Assembly (NCBI GenBank): GCA_012932865.1
Contig: SAXG01000036.1
Coordinates: 1 to 64,000 of the forward strand
Reading direction: 5' to 3'
Length of the DNA: 64,000 nt
DNA from: Amylostereum areolatum
Lineage: Eukaryota > Basidiomycota > Agaricomycetes > Russulales > Stereaceae
The notes under the pieces were generated by a model that did not search any database, was not told the origin of the DNA, and saw only the letters and a list, made by a program, of their open reading frames with translations. The position numbers and the translations under genes are program-made. This document shows positions 21,701-31,255 of this stretch, piece after piece (within the stretch, counting starts at the first letter, position 1; every line of letters starts with the position of its first letter).

Positions 21701-22882
21701 CCTTGGGAGCATGTATCCATCGACTTTGTCATGCCGCTCCCAGTCTCGGATGGAAAAGACGCCATCTGCAATGTGAACTGCATGGGTACCAAGCAGGTTG
21801 TATTCTGGGCCACGACCAAAGACCTAACGGAGGACGAACTCGCCTTCGAGTACCTACGCGAGGTGGTCCCCCATCATGGAATTCCTAGAAAGATCGTCAG
21901 CGACCGTGGCAGCGTGTTTGTCTCCAAATTCACCACAGCATTGTTCCAACTGTTAGGCATTGAAGGGAACCCGTCCACGGCGTATCACCCTCAGACGGAT
22001 GGACAGACCGAACGCTCCAACATGACCATGGAAAACTACCTTCGCATCTTCGTCAATCAACGACAGGACAATTGGACACGTTACCTCCCACTTGCCATGA
22101 CTGCACTCAACAACATGGTCCATAGTTCGATTGGGATGTCTCCCAACTTTGCCAACTATGGTCGGGAACTCTACCTGGGGACAAACCCTCGACGTGAGAC
22201 AGACAACCCATCGGCGAACGAGTTTGCACAACGCATGCGAGACATCTATGAGGAAGCCCGCTCTGCGCTAAAGGCAGCACAGGACGATCAAAAGCGCTTT
22301 TACGATCGCAAGAAGGACGAACCAATAGATTACAAAATTGGCGACTTCGTCTGGCTGGAAGCCAAGACCAGAGATGGCCAAACCGTAATCAAAACGGCAC
22401 GTCCTATGCAAAAGCTAGATGACAAGCGCTTTGGTCCTTTCGAAATCCTGGAAAAAGTCGGAGCATCGGCTTACAAGCTTCGCCTCCCTACATCCTGGTC
22501 ACGAAAACATCCGGTCTTCAACGAGTCCCTCCTATCTCCACACAACGGTCCCGCCTTTGACAATCAGAAAGCACCTACACCTCCACCGCCAGAGTTAGTC
22601 CAAGGAGAGGAAGTCTATGAGGTCGAAAAGATTATAGACTCCAAGAAGGTTGGTCGCGGCTTCAAGTACCTCGTCAAATGGAAAGGCTACCCAGACAATG
22701 ACAATACTTGGGAGCCTCTCACCAATCTCCAGAATGCCAAGAAACGCATTGACGACTTCCACCGTGAACATCCGGGTGCCCCGAAACCTGCACGCCTTAA
22801 TCGTTGGAAACTCCTGTCGGAGGAAGAAACTGGATCTGATTACGACGAGGACGTCGAATCTAAGGAAGGGGTGATGTCATGA
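18707..22882 (+). CDS. pol: Pol polyprotein: protease, RT, RNase H, integrase, chromodomain
   Basis: The frame is open to TGA 22880-22882. In order: aspartic protease with LLDSGCTGSCI (about 19350); reverse transcriptase from about 19.97 kb with FTKLDVRWGY and the catalytic VVYLDDILIF (near 20430); RNase H with EADSSDYATGAVLSQ and NYEIYDKELLAI (20.86-21.1 kb); integrase with a zinc HHCC region (H-H...C-ETC) near 21.5-21.65 kb, then SIDFVMPLP, KIVSDRGSVF and QTDGQTERSN supplying the D, D and E; and a C-terminal chromodomain (YEVEKIIDSKK ... YLVKWKGYPDNDNTWEP, about 22612-22785) that usually targets methylated-histone chromatin. The first ATG is at 18722, but expression is most likely by -1 frameshift from gag. 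The stop codon lies 6-8 bases inside the 3' LTR. Confidence 0.95.
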   Translation: MRGLTMYTASEAQVSVSRSSGFVAPRWPGSRLRMRIVDSDCTTTGDIPIMTSLTDSIGTGTRPVVILDTQASICEPSALDTALVSASVLDTALDTDSVLDMDPVKSGTTSCDGRGTAPKSCYMAPGTAQWTLRRLREDKPESAIAILRIWTHHRRRDEATYEAIKEITSMEDELACQALLELATPMQFIRSSSAKEQTVIPTQLVVDSKRIVKALALLDSGCTGSCINTKFVQENHIPTRRTARPIQVRNADGTLNAGGPITEYVTLRLNIQDHEENIDLAVSNLGDMDLFIGHEWLKKHNPHIDWKSGSIEFDRCPISCSRPPPLLNIDDDEEEEEEPVHMEKDEQLFAFDWDGYKATYHIRTHASDIAIEEHAKKKEQTFSERVPTAYHEFKDIFDKDDFDKLPERRPWDHAIELTPNFKPVDCKVYPLTLDEQKQLDAFLEENLRSGRIQPSKSPMASPFFFIKKKDGSLRPVQDYRKLNEMTIKNRYPLPLIQELVDKLKGARHFTKLDVRWGYNNVRIKEGDEWKAAFRTNKGLYEPTVMFFGLTNSPSTFQAMMNDLFKDLIHQGVVVVYLDDILIFTHTLEEHRRIVKEVLRILRENKLYLKPEKCEFEKAEIEYLGMIVGGGRVRMDPAKVAAITNWPAPKTKKQLQSFLGFCNFYRRFIKDFSGIAHPMTKLTGKTEWVWDTPQQEAFEELKRRITSQPVLAIPTDDGQFRVEADSSDYATGAVLSQQQDNGKWHPVAFLSKSLSEAERNYEIYDKELLAIMTALEEWRQYLMGARQEFEIWSDHRNLTYFRKAQKLNRRQARWLTELQEYHCTLLHKPGKTMGKPDAISRLAGLEKGEKDNENIVLLKPELFRALNHAGIITNGPDNVFIERIQEATLLRDHAVERALALKVKGWLEHADGTITWQHRLYVPRDKGLRADIIQAHHDGPLVGHPGRYKTHELITRNYWWPAIRDDVRKYVEGCETCQRTKIRHDRIAAPLHPHDPPQAPWEHVSIDFVMPLPVSDGKDAICNVNCMGTKQVVFWATTKDLTEDELAFEYLREVVPHHGIPRKIVSDRGSVFVSKFTTALFQLLGIEGNPSTAYHPQTDGQTERSNMTMENYLRIFVNQRQDNWTRYLPLAMTALNNMVHSSIGMSPNFANYGRELYLGTNPRRETDNPSANEFAQRMRDIYEEARSALKAAQDDQKRFYDRKKDEPIDYKIGDFVWLEAKTRDGQTVIKTARPMQKLDDKRFGPFEILEKVGASAYKLRLPTSWSRKHPVFNESLLSPHNGPAFDNQKAPTPPPPELVQGEEVYEVEKIIDSKKVGRGFKYLVKWKGYPDNDNTWEPLTNLQNAKKRIDDFHREHPGAPKPARLNRWKLLSEEETGSDYDEDVESKEGVMS
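22861..22874 (+). promoter_or_regulatory. polypurine tract
   Basis: TAAGGAAGGGGTGA immediately precedes the 3' LTR and is the expected primer site for plus-strand DNA synthesis. It overlaps the last codons of pol. Confidence 0.7.
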
Positions 22883-23332
22883 ACGGTCTATAATTTTCTT
22901 TTTACTTTACATCGGTTACACGCTTTAGGACTTATCGACTTATCACCGGTCCGGCTCCACCTTGGCCCGGACCCGGCTCATCTATATCCCGCCCGGACCC
23001 ACGTGACTCATCTCGGTCCAGGTCTGACTCCTTTCTCTTGACTCATGCTGTACGATACTGACTCATGCTGTGCTCTTTTACATACAACTGCTTACTTATA
23101 CTTGGTCTGCTTACTGATCGCCGTGTATTGGTTGCTTACCTAAGTCTCTCTCCTCTTGTGTATATAAGGCTCGCTCTCGCTGTACATATTCCTTATCTCG
23201 AGCTAGTCAATTCTACCGACTTTGCTTGCTTTCCCTCGTCTGTCGCCGTGTCTGATCGGCTCCCCTCTGTCGTCCTCATCTTCTAGTCAGCTGTGTCGTA
23301 ACTTGGTGCTGTCGCACTAGTCGTTGCTGACA
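22875..23332 (+). repeat. 3' LTR of gypsy element
   Basis: 458 bp, identical to the 5' LTR except for one visible substitution (G here, A in the 5' copy, in TATCCCRCCCGG). Followed by the target duplication CAATC at 23333-23337. Confidence 0.95.
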
Positions 23333-24063
23333 CAATCCCTCGCCATGCTTCGCTGTGCTGATGCTGCATCTAGGAGCCGGGGATGATCAAGCAGGCGACG
23401 CCTGAACAAGAGAAGGCTGCTCAATGGCTTACCGAGCACCCCGCGTTCGAGCGCATTGTGGGCCATACGACGAGTACGTTTTCCCCCTGGTGTTGATGGC
23501 CGCTGGCGGTGTTAAGCCATTCCTAGCCTCCCTCAAGACGGTGGCTCCCGGACTCCATGGACACATTAAGGACCTGGTCGACGATGTCCTGGCGAAGAAC
23601 CCGTCGTTGAAGAAGCCCTTCAAAACGGGCATTTACCCAGCGTGCACCTTCAACGTGGGCCCCCGGGTCGTCACCTATACCGACAAAGACAACATGAACC
23701 TGCCGTACGGGTGGTGCGCGGTGACTGCGCTCGGCGACTACGACCCCGAGCAGGGCGGCCACCTCTACCTGCAGGACCTCAACGTCCTTCTGGAGTTTCC
23801 ACCAGGCTGCACAGTATTCCTACCATCCGCCGTGATGGCGCATGGGAATACCCCTGTTCAACCGCACGAGACCCGACACTCGTTCACCCAGTACTGTGCA
23901 GGGGGACTTGCTCGCTGGCGCGATTTTTGTCATCAGTCGGAGGAGAGCGCTACGAAGCGCGATGGTGGGGTGCTAGCTGCAAAGGTCGCGGCAGAGGCCC
24001 CAGAGAGGTTGCATGCAGCGCTGGCCTTGGTGCCCCGACTGCCGCCGCTGGCTCAAGCCTGAC
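23333..24063 (+). pseudogene. TET/JBP-type dioxygenase gene, 3' half with catalytic domain
   Basis: After the target duplication, one frame gives EPGMIKQATPEQEKAAQWL and HPAFERIVG. The frame then changes near 23465 and continues as PYDEYVFPLVLMAAGG to the stop at 24061-24063. The catalytic double-stranded beta helix is clear: YGWCAVTALGDYDPEQGGHL, LLEFPPGCTVFLPSA, AHGNTP and ETRHSFTQYCAGGLARW. The distal Fe ligand His (AHGN) and the 2-oxoglutarate Arg (ETRHSF) are present. The proximal HxD motif, expected just before N..PYGWC, reads D-K-D (23682-23690), so the first Fe-binding His is missing. With the frame change and the gypsy insertion this copy is very probably inactive. A 48-nt GT-AG interval spanning the insertion site could have been an intron. 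Confidence 0.8.
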
Positions 24064-24318
24064 TGACGAGACCCCGTAGGTTCGCCGGTAGTGCCCTATA
24101 TTTCACATGTCCATTCAGCTTCGATATCATCATAGCGTGAATCAATAAAACTGAGCTTGCAAATAGTAATCGGCAGTGAGTGGATGAAAGTGAAGAAAGA
24201 AATTGTACACAACATGATTCATTCTCAGAGAATATGGTAGCAAATACATGATCATGATCACGAGAAGGCAGTAGCTGCTGCGTACGCATTGGGCCCAACG
24301 GCAGGCTGTTGCAGTGGC

Positions 24319-25765
24319 TCAAAATTCAAGAGGTGTCTCAATGAGCAGAGCAGTGGGGGTGTTGTTAACATGCTGGTACGAAAAGATGATGTGATTGTGC
24401 ATCCAAGTCAGATGTATGTTCTGAGAAGTCAGAGAGACATGCAAGACTCACCGGGGCCCACAGTGACCTCAATGCTGTCATAAAATGAGCACGACGCTCG
24501 CTGCCGACAGGGTAGAAGACGTTGAAGACGTCGAGGAGTTCGCGGCGCAGGGTCTCGATGTACGCAGGGGTGAGGGTTGGAGCAGCAGGGCGGGGTGACG
24601 GAAGCGACTCCCAGTACAGCTTCTGGAGGTCAAATTTGACCTGTTGGCGAATGCATATTAGGAAGGTGTACGATGAGCGAAGTCATAAAGGGGGGAGACG
24701 TACGATGGCTGCCGAGTAGAGATAAGCACCTAACATCTCAACTTGAGGGTTGCCGAAATAGTTGGCCCAGATCCAGGGCCGTCGCCCAACCGAGTTGACG
24801 TTCTGTAGCCAGTACAGATGCAAAACATTTCGGGCGAGGTAGGCGTCGCACGCACGCCACGGCTATATTGGCACATATCAACTTCATGGCTACAAGCATG
24901 ATGATGGATGTGACCTACCCCCAGATGAAAGTGCGCGTGGTTGTCGAGCAACGCCAAGATCCTGAGGCGGTCGGGAACCCAGTGGCCATTCTGCAAGATG
25001 TACACCCGCATGATGAACGCGGGGGGACCGTTCGTCCACGTCAAGTAACCCGCTGATGCAGGGTTACGGAGCCGCACGCAGAGGTGATATGTCGCGCGAA
25101 TGGTGGCTTGCAAGTGCATACGGATCTGTGTACGGTGGTGTCGGTGAAATGCAATACAGATTCGAAACACTCAGGCTGGAGTGCTCACCCAGTTACGCCA
25201 CCCTTCAATCCAGGCCATCCGTCCATGGCGCGTCATCCACTCGAGATGCACTGTGAAGGTGGTGGATCAGTTGGAGGCTGTCGTCGGATGAGCATGGCGC
25301 AAAGCGGCACTTACACGCTAAGTTGAGACGATGATTCTGGCCGAGCACCTCGATCGGGGGTGCGCGATGGACGATTGCGTCCAGGAACGCAATCCATCCG
25401 TTCAGGTTGCGAGGGATGCCAACGTCCACGACCTGCAGGCGCATGGCTTGGAGCGAGTAGGAGCGGGCGGCGTGAAGCCCGGCGCACAGAGTCCAACGTG
25501 CTGTACACGCGATGGTGGTCAGGGGGGGAGCGCAAAACAAGGAACGATGCTAGCTCACCCTTATCGTCGATTTCTTCAAGTGTGAATAGCTGAGGAGGGT
25601 CGACTTGTGGGTCGACGTGCCCGAGGCCGAGCTGCTGTGCGAACTCGTCGGCGGAAATATCTTTCGGACATTCGTGTCAGCGACCAGCAATATGGAACTC
25701 GGACCAGGCTGGATGGACGGGGACTTACCAGATGATGCATCGGAATCGGAGCTGGTGTGCGACAT
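24319..25765 (-). CDS. unrecognised multi-exon protein, apparently intact
   Basis: The start at 25765 gives MSHTSSDSDASS; a GTAAGT intron follows. Exons then encode ISADEFAQQLGLGHVDPQ and PQLFTLEEIDDK, RLQVVDVGIPRNLNGWIAFL and HRAPPIEVLGQNHRLN, LHLEWMTRHGRMAWIEGWRN, YLTWTNGPPAFIMRVYILQN and DRLRILALLDNHAHFHLG, ARNVLHLYWLQNVNSVGRRP and GAYLYSAAI, KFDLQKLYWESLPSP and LLDVFNVFYPVGSERRAHF, and probably a short last exon ending ALLIETPLEF at 24319. Every intron is GT-AG and short. The alternation of conserved Trp/Tyr/His-rich exons shows a real gene. The fold is unknown to me; it may be another of the lineage-specific mushroom families found near KDZ-type elements. Confidence 0.65.
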
Positions 25766-25769
25766 TGAA

Positions 25770-26715
25770 GGCGGGGGGTGGGGGCGGGTGAGGTGGCTGT
25801 CGTTCGAAATTGTCGCACTCCGATCGAGCTTCGGGGGGCGAGATGATTTTGCGGCTTGAGACCTGCATCCTTTTATACGTGGTCCGGCAGGGCAGATGGC
25901 ATCCTTGAAGCATAGGCATCGGAGAAAAGAGGAGGAAAAGAGGGGGAAAAGAGGAGTCGTCAGTTGTGAGGCTGGATGAGCGAGAAGAACTCACCATGCG
26001 CACAGAAGTACCCCTTTTCCCCCCAGACGGACCGATGACCAGGCAGCCGTCTGGTGCTTCCTTAACAAAATGGGTACCGTCACGGAACAAATCTTCGAGC
26101 CATCGCTAAAGCGGGAAGGACGGGTGTCCAGTAGCGCGAACGGGGGAGATGGGTTGGACGATACACAGCCTACCCTTTTCATACCCACCATCGTGTCCAT
26201 GCTGCGGTGCGGGAACCGCACTCCTATCGGCCCTATCCGAAGCGAAGATAGTCAGGTCAGAATTTATCGCAGGGGAGATCAACAGAAAGCCCACCAAACA
26301 CAGAACACAAGACCATGTCGAAGGTACCCCAGGACCAGCCAAGAACGAGCATGCACGAGTTTGCAAGTTGATCTGGATGATTCGTTACCATCAGCGCGGG
26401 CCGAAGTCAATCATGATTTGCAGTGGTGAGTTGACAGACTGGGACCAGAGAAACTGAGATCGGACTCGAGAGGGGGCCGGTATTTGTTGAATGACCGTGT
26501 CACATGTGACGCAAAGACTTAAGCCAGCAAATATTTACAAACACGTGAGCAAAGCCTTATAAGGGCAGCAGGATCCGCGTGGCACCGGAGCTCTCTTCTT
26601 TTTCCACTTCTCTTTTCCTTCCTGACCGCCGCCGACCTCCTGTCCATCCATCACTCAATCCTCTCTTCTCCAACCCCCGCACACCTGCCAGTCTACTCCA
26701 TCTCTATCTCTCATC
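25770..26715. other. intergenic; promoter of the next gene
   Basis: No convincing coding sequence. A plus-strand frame at 26070-26429 lacks conserved character. A TATA-like CTTATAAGGG at about 26556 and a pyrimidine-rich run (26595-26715) directly upstream of the next start codon look like a core promoter and leader. Confidence 0.45.
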
Positions 26716-27226
26716 ATGTCCTCTTTCACCTCGCCCGCTATTGTTCGCCACCAGGAGAGGGTCGGTTTTGACCACCCCGACCGCGTCGTATGCATACGAG
26801 TCGTCTGGGTTTCCCATTTCGTCACTTACACTTTTATCTCAGGACGCGCACAAGTACATTGCTACTACCCTTCGCGTCGGACGCGAGCATCGCAAGCTGG
26901 AGTACGCGGAAGCCGAGACCGACGTTCACTTCGCCTACGACAAGTACCAGACCGCTGTGCACAAGCTCGAGGACGTGCAAGAGTCCGTCACCCTCACCGA
27001 GTTGCTGTCCGACTCGTCAAGCGAGCGGTCCTCTCGGTCATCCCTCGACAGTTTCGACGTCATTCATGCTCCTTCCCGCGCTGCTAGCGCTGCCGCCTCG
27101 GTCCATCTGTCGGCTCCCCAGATGGACTACATCCTCGGCAAGCAGGCCAACCTCATCCGCGCCACATGGGACCACTTCTGTGATGTGGATGTCAACGCCG
27201 TCCCGGAGTTCGTCGACGACGAGTAG
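26716..27226 (+). CDS. small unrecognised acidic protein (about 142 aa)
   Basis: ATG at 26716 (TCATC before) gives MSSFTSPAIVRHQER, then an 82-bp intron (26761-26842, ending TCTCAG). Exon 2 encodes DAHKYIATTLRVGREHRKLE, a helical AEAETDVHFAYDKYQTAVHKLEDV segment, a Ser-rich linker and a C-terminal helix ending in EFVDDE, stop at 27224-27226. There is no signal peptide or membrane segment. The start was chosen because it follows a typical pyrimidine-rich leader and the frame is continuous after splicing. Function unknown. Confidence 0.6.
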
Positions 27227-27229
27227 AGG

Positions 27230-27850
27230 TGGTCCATCGGCTTAGGAGGGGGGGTTTTAGTCTGTGTTTTCTCCATTGCATCATGACGGTTTGTCTGGCC
27301 TGCCATCTATCTCCCCTTTCGGCTGCTCCTTGGACTCCCTTGTAACTGTACTTCCACTTGCGCTTTCCACATTGCTTTCGTTTTGCTACCCACTCCCATG
27401 CCTTTCTTTCCTTTCCCTCTTACTCGGCTTGCCGGTTTATGCCATCGTATCTTTGGTTGTCCCTCTGCATTACGTCCGTCATCTCTTCCCCCCGTTTACA
27501 ATCACGCCTTCATATTTCTTTGCCTTGTTTGCGATCATGGAGCGTCTTCATTAAGTACATGTTGCGTCTTGTTCCGTACCGTCACCTTGGCTCTTGTTGC
27601 GTATACGTTGCGTTGTCCGTCTCCAATGTCAATTCAGCTCGTCGAACATCCCTTGCACTTCTAAAAGATCGTGAATGTGAATGTTGATAGCGAAATGAAG
27701 AAATTGGGTCCCTCTTGACCGGTTTGTCTGTCTCGTGACCGTGATTTTCGTGCCGCCATTGCTGCCGCTCGAACTGTGCGCGACTACTCTGACATCTACG
27801 CTCATCCGCACCTTCTCACACACCAACACCCATACGCTCTATTCGCAGTC
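27230..27850. other. intergenic, pyrimidine-rich
   Basis: 3' region of the small gene and upstream region of the Plavaka-type transposase. No coding sequence supported; strongly T/C rich on the plus strand. Confidence 0.5.
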
Positions 27851-30270
27851 ATGGCGGATGGCTTCCCAAAAACATGCGAGTGCTTGGAGGTCTTCGACAA
27901 GCCGGCTGGATATGCAAAACACCTTCGGACATGCAGGAAGACGCGAGCAACCCTCGGGAGCGCCCTCGAGACACTACGCACACAATGGAAGTCTCGCAAA
28001 AAGCGACGAGTGGAAGAAGAGTGCTCTAGGGAGCAGGCTGGGGTCTCCTCGATGGATGTAGTTGAGGACGTGGGGGCTTCGTCTATGGATGTTGACACAG
28101 GCGATATCCCACTCATTCCAGTTTGTCGCTCTATGCCTTTTTCGCATTTTCCAGCACTTACCGAGCTACAGGGTCCTCATTATATGTATCCCCCTCACGA
28201 ATCAGTACATGATGAACCCAACGTCTCCAATCATTCAGCGGTTGAGTCCCCCGGATCTCCTGACTCTGTCCAACCACCTTTTGGCAACACCAACATTCCA
28301 CAACTGCCTCGACAGCGGGTATTTTTCAATTCGCAACAGAACACAACGTTCGGCCTGTTTCGGCGGTACTTCGGCACAAAGCAACCTGCCCACGACCCCC
28401 ACAACAATATCGACGTCCATGACGTCCACCTGCAACCGGAGGCAGAAGGCGTCAATGTCCCATCGCCGTTCCCAAATACAAACACTTACCATCTCTTCAA
28501 ATGGCATGTACAGTCGGGTGCACAGCAGACGTGGCGTGCCTTCAAGAAGCTCACCACCATCGTCGGTCACCCTTCCTTCAAACCCGAGGATATCAGCACC
28601 ACCGATTTCGATGCCATCAATCGCGTACTAGGTGATGCGGACGAGGACGAGGAGTGGGAGCCTACCAGTGACGAGGATGCCCACCATCCAGGCTCAGACT
28701 GGACGACGACTCCCGTCCACATCTCGATTCCGGTCAAACTTCCTCCTGCCATGGCCAAGCGTAAACGCAAACACCCTGGCGCCGCTCCTGAAGACGTAAC
28801 CAGCACCGAATACTACGTCGGCGACCTACACCACCGGCCACTCGTCCCCATGATCCGTGACAAGCTTATGGACCCGTATTCGTCCCTTCACTTCCACTAC
28901 GACCCGTACGAGCACCTCTGGCAGCCGACCCCTGACGGCCCCGCCCAGCGGGTATATGGGGAACTGTATACCTCCGACACATTTTTTGAGGAGAATGCCA
29001 AGTTACAGGAGAGCGCACCAGAGCCAGGGTGTGCATTGGACCGCCACATCGTCGCGCTCATGCTTGGGTCTGACGAGTCGCATCTTACCTCCTACGGAGA
29101 GGCCGCGATTTGGCCCGTATACAACCTGTACGGGAACGAATCGAAGTATCATCGCGCTCGCCCGGTCCCCAATCTCTGTGAGCACGTCGCGTTCCTACTC
29201 AAGGTAAGCCTTCTCATCCACGCGCGTAGACAAATTCTCATGTTCCCGCTAGTTGGATGGTTCCTTCCGTGATTTCTTGCGAGAGCAAGCAGGCATAGAC
29301 AAACCCAGCAAGCAATTTCTCACCCACGCCAAACGGGAGCTCTTCCACGCCCAGCTGAAGATATTGATCGACTCCGACTTTGTTGAGGCGTACGTCCATG
29401 GCATTGTCGTCGAGTGCCCCGATGACATATCACGACGGTTCTTCCCTCGAATCTTTACATATACATCTGACTACCCCGAAAAGTGAGTCGCTCAATGACT
29501 TGTAGATCTTGTGGTTCTGATCCCTGCGTCTAGGGTACTCGTCGCTACTGTGCGACATCTTGGTCGCTGCCCTTGCCCACGGTGTACGATACCTGAGGGC
29601 CTTACGCACAACTTGGGCACCGTCGCTGACGTTGCTCTCCGTCAAACACTTATCCGTTGCGATGGTCCTGAACAGCAAAATGCGGTGGTGGCTGCTCGTC
29701 GCTTGATATATCAAGAAGGATATATCGTCAACAGCGCAGCCGTGGAACGCCTCTTGGGCGCCAGCTCATGGATGCCGACTGAAGTACATCACATCTCCAC
29801 CAACCGAACACGTGTGCGTACTAACCGAGACGAATGGCGACCGTAGAATGCCTTTTCGGTGCACCTGGGCTTCACAGGGTTCGACTACCACAAGATATTT
29901 GCTGTCGATATCATGCACGATTTCGAGTTAGGTGTCTGGAAGTCCCTTTTCATTCACCTGATCCGGCTGGTCCAATACCATGGTGCTGTAAACACCCTCG
30001 ATGAAAGGTTTGTCTATCATCACATCCCATCCCAGGCCCAGGCCACTCTGACCTTGCATGAGCACAGGTATCGCCGTATCCCTGTCTTCGGCAAAGAAAC
30101 CATCCGCAAGTTCTCAACGCACATCTCCGACGTGCATCAGCTCGCTGCTCGGGATTATGAAGACATCCTGCAGGTATGTCGCTCACGGACGCTCGACCAA
30201 GACTTGGCACTCACACCCCACCAGTGCGCAATACCTGTGTTCGACGGCCTTTTGCCTGAACCTGACAACG

Positions 30271-30753
30271 TGTCATGAACGCCTCCTAAATATATACATC
30301 GGACCTTACTTTACCATAGTTTACCATCGGACCTCGCATCGGACTTCGCATCGGCTTCGCCTCGCGTCCGGCCCTTCGGGCACACCGGTCTTCTCGGCTT
30401 CCTCGGTCATGATCTAGACCTTGGAGTCATACTTACCTCGCCTCGTGTTGTGACCCACTTCGTACTCCGTGGTACCCACTTCGTAGTCCGTCCTGACCCA
30501 CTCCTACTCCGGCCTCGTTTGTCCTTGTTTGGGTCCTTATCCTCATATATATAAGGGCTCACTATTCTATGAGGAGGGGTCATCTCGACCTTTTCTATTC
30601 TCTGGCTACCTGGGGGATCCTCCCTAAGTGCTGTAGGGGAAGGTCCACACCCTCGTTTATCACTCGCCCCCCTCGATCCTATCCTCGTCTCTCCTCGCCT
30701 TGTACCTCATCGCGACGTCCTGAACCTGCACCGCAGGTAGACCGTTGCTGACA
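30271..30753 (+). mobile_element. solo LTR of a gypsy-type element
   Basis: 483 bp beginning TGTCATGAAC and ending TTGCTGACA, the same ends as the LTRs of the full-length gypsy element, but with different internal sequence. Flanked by a perfect target duplication CAACG (30266-30270 and 30754-30758). It holds a TATATATAAGGG box at about 30546. Left behind by LTR-LTR recombination inside a transposase exon. Confidence 0.9.
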
Positions 30754-31069
30754 CAACGCGCGTCTCATGAAGTTGTTGTTCATGGCAGTACACTGGCACG
30801 GCCTCGCCAAGCTGCGACTCCACACCGAAGATACCGTCCGGATGCTCCGCCAACTCACTCGACAGGTCGGCCGTGCTCTTCGCGATTTCAAGAAGCATGT
30901 ATGCGAGAAATACGCAACAGTGGAGCTGGACCGATAACGTGAAGCTCGTCTGCGTCGTGCTGTGAAGAAGGCATCAAAAGCGGCTGGTGCCGACAATACC
31001 AGCGCACCGTCTGCGGGGGAAACCTCCTCCTCAATCACAATTGGTGCACGAGGTGCTACTCGTGGATGT

Positions 31070-31255
31070 GCAACGGCTACTCGCGGGCGTGGTGGTCGCG
31101 GGCGTGGGGCTGTTCGCGGTGGAGGTCGCGGCACTCGCGGGCGTGGTGGTGGTGGTGGGCGTGGGGTGGGTCGAGGTCGAGGTCGAGGTCGAGGTCGAGG
31201 TCGAGGTCGAGGTCGAGGTCGAGGTCGGGGTCGAGGTCGGGGTCGGGATCGCTCC
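31070..31255 (+). repeat. GGTCGA hexanucleotide repeat encoding Arg-Gly
   Basis: A near-perfect (GGTCGA)n tract, purest at about 31160-31240, preceded by degenerate CGTGGT units. In the transposase frame it encodes alternating Arg-Gly residues, a nucleic-acid-binding type of low-complexity segment. Confidence 0.85.

Larger units (their letters stand above)
15817..23332 (+). mobile_element. Ty3/gypsy chromovirus retrotransposon, full length, recent
   Basis: A 7516-bp element with 458-bp LTRs (15817-16274 and 22875-23332) starting TGTCATGAAC and ending TTGCTGACA. It is flanked by the 5-bp target duplication CAATC (15812-15816, 23333-23337). By eye the LTRs differ at a single base (A/G in TATCCCRCCCGG), so the insertion is young. 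Gag (zinc knuckle) and pol (protease, RT, RNase H, integrase, chromodomain) follow in the order typical of chromoviruses. Pol is open throughout but gag has two in-frame stops. The element sits inside the TET/JBP gene in the same orientation. A primer-binding site was not identified. Confidence 0.95.
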
